Positions 48,260 through 51,426 of a DNA stretch of 51,426 nucleotides are shown here, piece by piece. Within the stretch, counting starts at the first letter, position 1, and each line of letters begins with the position of its first letter. The stretch covers positions 1-51,426 of the forward strand of contig JANBQC010000149.1 of assembly GCA_027576995.1 (NCBI GenBank), given 5' to 3'. Origin of the DNA: Dimargaris cristalligena. Its lineage: Eukaryota; Kickxellomycota; Dimargaritomycetes; Dimargaritales; Dimargaritaceae. The translations under genes were made by a program, and so were the position numbers. Below the pieces are notes generated by a model. That model was not told the DNA's origin. It worked only from the letters and a program-made list of their open reading frames with translations, and ran no database searches.

Positions 48260-49670
48260 TCCTCATCCTGATACAAAATGTTCAGGTAACTGAGTATGTC
48301 TGCTGTCTGATTCTCCAGACCTGTAATAAATTAGACTCGGATTTTGATCTGGTGTTGATGGCAGTACCCATGAATCTGTTTGGCTAGATGATAAAGGTGT
48401 GGATAGGCTGGGGAGCCTTCCTGGTTCACATTCTTGATTGCTGTGGTATTGTCCGACTAAATTAAGAGTCACTTGCTCTTCCAACATATCCTTTGGTATT
48501 GCAGGGTCATTAGAATCACCTTCAGTTTATGGTAGTTGTTGGATTGGTTCTGATTGTTTTTGTCCCAGTGACCATATGTGGTAGCAGTATTGGAGTAAAA
48601 CCCCAAACTGCTTTCAGACACATCAGTAAATACTGTTACCTCAGGTGACTTTGGCAAGCCTAGGGGTTTTCTGTTGGCATCTGGTGGTAGAGTATTCCAC
48701 CAATGGAGGGCTATTGTTGTATCTTTATTTATGGGACACAGTCCATTCTAGCCCCCTTGTAGTACCACTTGGTGAATGCCTCATTGAAGGTACCAGGTGT
48801 TTAATAGACTGGTCTGTATTGCCAGAATGCAAGAGGGTATGGTCCCCACAATTGCCACTGCTTTGCAGGCTGTTACTATTTTGGTGAGGAGAAGGTGACT
48901 GTCTTCTTTGACTATTTGTACCTTTGTTTTGGGTAGGGTAATAGCTATAGCCTGTGTATTGAGGCTGAATCCCAAGAATTCCTGCACTTAACTGGGAATC
49001 ATGATGGATTTCTTGTCATTGAACAGAAACCCCAGTTTCTCCAGATATTGCCATACCCATTGGATATGTCATTTTGTTTCCTTAGCTATCCAGTCTAGTA
49101 CACAAATATTGTCAAGATAAAATGACAGGCAGATCCCCTATAGGCGTAGGGGTGTTAGAGCAGCTTTGATCATCCAGGTAAATACCTGGGGAGAGCTGCT
49201 CAGTCCAAATGGTAGGCATTGGAACTAGTATAATTACTGGTAGAATTGTACTGTTAAGTACTTCCATGACCTTGGGTGGATGGGGACCATCAGGTAAGCA
49301 TCCTTTAGGTCCAGCTTGGGCATGTAATTCCCTGGTAAAATGGTAGAGCTCAAGACTAGTAATCCCTCTGTTTTGAAATGCTCCAGTTGAATGAGCTAGT
49401 TAATGTGACATATATCTAAGCAGGGCTGTTTTTTGGGAGGCCTCCTGCTTGGTGAACATGTTTGAGGCAAAGGGTTAGGCTGATTTGTGGCCTGCCTCCA
49501 GGGCCCCACAGGCTAATAGTTTCTGCAGGGCTCTGTCCACTGCTTCCATGTCCTCCTGGTTCAGGTGGTGTCTGGAATTATAATCAGTACCCATTTTGAA
49601 TTACCAAGAGGACCCAACAGTCTGTAGTTATCTTCCTCCATTGGGGGTAGAAGTGGCTAAGTTGCCCCCC
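48260..49670 (-). pseudogene. DIRS reverse transcriptase-RNase H remnant
   Basis: The start block GGQLSHFYPQWRKITTD (near 49660-49610) is typical of DIRS RT. Palm motifs PKLDLKDAYLMVPIHP (about 49322-49275), CLPFGLSSSP, and FYLDN near 49122-49108 follow; the last replaces the usual YLDD. EFLGFSLNTQ and ITLPKTKV (about 48985-48920) follow, then the RNase H start VTVFTDVSESSLGFYS near 48640 and a VGQYHSN..CEPG segment near 48440. Frameshifts and stops are frequent. Confidence 0.8.
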
Positions 49671-49779
49671 TAAGAGGGATCTGGTCAACTGGCATCACAT
49701 AGTTTGCTATTAAAAGGGCTACTGGTTGCCTGTAGGGGGTTGGTGTTGGACCCCCATTGTTATTTCAGTTGGTGGCTGT

Positions 49780-50437
49780 TGACCTTGGTCTTGTCTTCCA
49801 GGATTGAATTTGCAGCCATAGCCTCAGTTGCCTATTCCAAAATGGTTGCAACATCCCATGTTTCCCCACACCATTTGGGCTAATAGATGCTGTTGGAATT
49901 GTTGTGCATTTGCTTGTTCCAACAGTTCTTTGATGGCTATACCAAAGAGGAAGTCCTGTTCTTCATTCACAATGAAAGGGACCTGCTGTTAGAGTTTGGT
50001 AGGGAGTTTAATAGCCCTGGCAGCCTGATGGTAGAATTCAGTTATACACTCCATGAAAAGGTTGACCTGGAAGTCAAACAGGTGGGCCAAACAATTATGG
50101 ATGAATGTAGGGTCTTCCCTTTTGTCAATTGATTGTGCTAAGTCACCAATGGCTTGGATGTTATATCTAAAGTATCACTGGTATTTTACTAGGGTTTTGT
50201 CAGTGGCCATGTTGGTTTGTGCCATTTTAATGGCTGTAAAAGGGTTGAGGTGTGGTAGTTTAGTGACGAATGTTGGGTACTGCAGTCCTTGTTGAATAGA
50301 CCAATTAACCCAGCCGCTGTTGGCCAGGTGTGGGATGTGGTGTTCCTCCATCCATTATGTAAGGTACTCTGGGATTTGGAACTCCTTGGTGGTACAGGTA
50401 AGGACACAGGGGGCCACATTATCAAGTTGTGTATCAA
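49780..50437 (-). pseudogene. DIRS gag-like ORF remnant
   Basis: Upstream of RT on the minus strand, a mostly open frame contains WVNWSIQQGLQYPTFVTKLP, IQAIGDLAQSIDKRED and a run ending in a Cys/Gly-rich segment (CNHFGIGN.GYGCKFNPG) that may be a nucleic-acid-binding tail. It is interrupted by stops. The gag assignment rests on position and composition, not on a known domain. Confidence 0.5.
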
Positions 50438-50461
50438 CTGGATTATTAATTTGAATGTCAG

Positions 50462-50492
50462 AATCTTCTATATATATATATATATATATAAC
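50462..50492. repeat. (TA)n microsatellite
   Basis: An uninterrupted TA tract lies between the gag-like frame and the terminal repeat of the DIRS-like element. Confidence 0.8.
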
Positions 50493-50559
50493 CAGGTAAT
50501 ATTTTTATTTAAATACAAAATATAGGGATGGAAATGTAAATGTGTGAGTCACAGCCTTC

Positions 50560-50736
50560 AAAAGGTCTGAGAAAGAAAAGGGTGGGTATGCCCCAGACTA
50601 GAGCAGTAGTATATATAACCTGCCAAGGCAAGGATTCATCTTTTACAAAAAATTATTCACATCATATATCAAATCGGATGAAATAAAGCCTATCATGGCC
50701 TCAAGAGGCCTACTATTATCAACAAACTTCTACTGG
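50560..50736 (-). repeat. Inverted terminal repeat of the DIRS-like element, 5' side
   Basis: Partner of 46608-46790 in inverted orientation. It carries more TA/CA where the partner has CG (for example GGCCATGAT against GGCCGCGAT). Confidence 0.75.
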
Positions 50737-51301
50737 GGATGCCCAGCACAAGTTGTCTAAGGGGGAGCAACATTCCCATGAAGGACAACTCAAGGTTGTC
50801 CCTGAGTGAAATATGTGGAGGCATAAGTCCCCTGACAAGTGGTGACTGGACCACTGACACCCTCCTTCTAGATGGTACTGATTGGACAAACATCTACCAG
50901 ATGGATGATATCTTTCAGGGTCAACTATCAGCTTTTTGAATGGCATTGTGGAAGAACTCAGACCACCACATGCATTTCCAGTTGTGGGTGAACCAACTCT
51001 TCCACCAACATAGAGCCAACTTAGTGGTACCAGCTCTCCTTTTTGCTCTAGTGTATGGTATACCATTGGGCTGTTTCTGCATCAAATTTTTCACCAGCCT
51101 CTGGGAATATGATTGTGCCCAACTGGTCAGCTTGGAGGCTATCCTCAGTGACTGGCCCACTTAGTTGGTTTTGTGGTTCCCCCCAGGTCTGGACCTTGAA
51201 CACAACCAGGCTAAATTTGGGGTGGTACTAGAAGAGATTAAAGGAACCCTGATTAGACAAGTTGCCAATACCAACTCACCATACTGTACAACCCTGGTGT
51301 G
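50737..51301. other. CpG-poor sequence, probable second element remnant
   Basis: A minus-strand frame at 51160-50921 (79 codons, Trp/Lys-rich) is open but I cannot assign it. The composition matches the neighbouring retroelement, and the next segment is a repeat, so this is likely part of another mobile element that continues past the window. Confidence 0.35.
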
Positions 51302-51426
51302 GTGAACTTACCACATTTTTTACCTACTTTTATTTTTTATCTATTTTTCGCACTTATCAGAAGTACGCCCCTGATGAGTGAATGAGCCCCTGCCCCTGCC
51401 CCTGACGAGTATGGTCATTTTTCCTC
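51302..51426 (-). repeat. Repeat with GGGGCA-type tandem units, cut by the window edge
   Basis: Reverse-complement match of 23799-23921, including the CAGGGGCAGGGGCAGGGG tract. Similarity runs to the last base of the window, so the repeat extends beyond it. Confidence 0.75.

Larger units (their letters stand above)
46608..50736 (-). mobile_element. Degenerate DIRS-like tyrosine-recombinase retrotransposon
   Basis: Read on the minus strand, the order is gag-like, reverse transcriptase, RNase H and tyrosine recombinase, the DIRS layout. Inverted repeats of about 180 nt flank it: 46608-46790 and, in reverse, 50736-50560, sharing GAAGTTTGTTGAT, TAGTAGGCCTCTTGAGGCC and AATCCTTGCCT.GGCAGGTTATAT. 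DIRS elements have inverted terminal repeats and no integrase or DDE enzyme. All frames have many stops; the element cannot encode working proteins. CpG is nearly absent across it, and several key residues have changed by transitions. Confidence 0.85.

Overview
The window is nuclear DNA from a fungus. Support comes from a saccharopine dehydrogenase of the fungal alpha-aminoadipate lysine pathway, a Zn2Cys6 transcription factor with a fungal-specific regulatory domain, an Arc1-type tRNA-binding cofactor, spliceosomal introns of about 140-405 nt (mostly GTAAGT-like donors) and a decayed DIRS-type retroelement. A BRAT1-like gene and DIRS sequence point to an early-diverging, non-Dikarya lineage (perhaps Zoopagomycota). 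That placement is inference.

Layout. 1-7.8 kb is AT-rich, mostly gene-poor, with one candidate small secreted precursor (minus, 2172-2399). 7.8-20 kb is a compact GC-rich housekeeping island: pantothenate synthetase (+), RVB2 (-), LYS9 (+), a BRAT1-like HEAT protein (-) and an Arc1-like protein (+). Convergent and divergent pairs alternate, and BRAT1/ARC1 share a promoter of about 430 bp. 20-27 kb holds an intron-containing tRNA-Tyr (-) and a block of diverged repeats. 27.2-29.7 kb is the Zn2Cys6 regulator (-). 33.0-35.2 kb is a Ser/Thr/Pro-rich, probably GPI-anchored wall-protein gene that looks broken. 36.2-39.9 kb is a two-exon RhoGEF (-). 42.2-44.8 kb is a secreted subtilase-family protein (-) lacking the catalytic serine. 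46.6-50.7 kb is a degenerate DIRS-like retroelement (-), followed to the window end by more CpG-poor repeat sequence.

The housekeeping genes cover separate functions: pantothenate and lysine synthesis, AAA+ chromatin/assembly chaperoning, tRNA-synthetase cofactor, and probably an INTS11/PIKK-linked scaffold. I see no dedicated gene cluster. The observations most worth a second look are: a BRAT1 homologue that keeps the terminal Asp-Cys-Tyr tail; a secreted subtilase with Ser-to-Ala and oxyanion Asn-to-Asp changes; a possible mitochondrial presequence encoded inside intron 1 of the ARC1 gene; the three-lesion GPI-protein gene; and transition-biased, CpG-poor decay of the repeats, including both catalytic arginines of the DIRS recombinase read as histidine.
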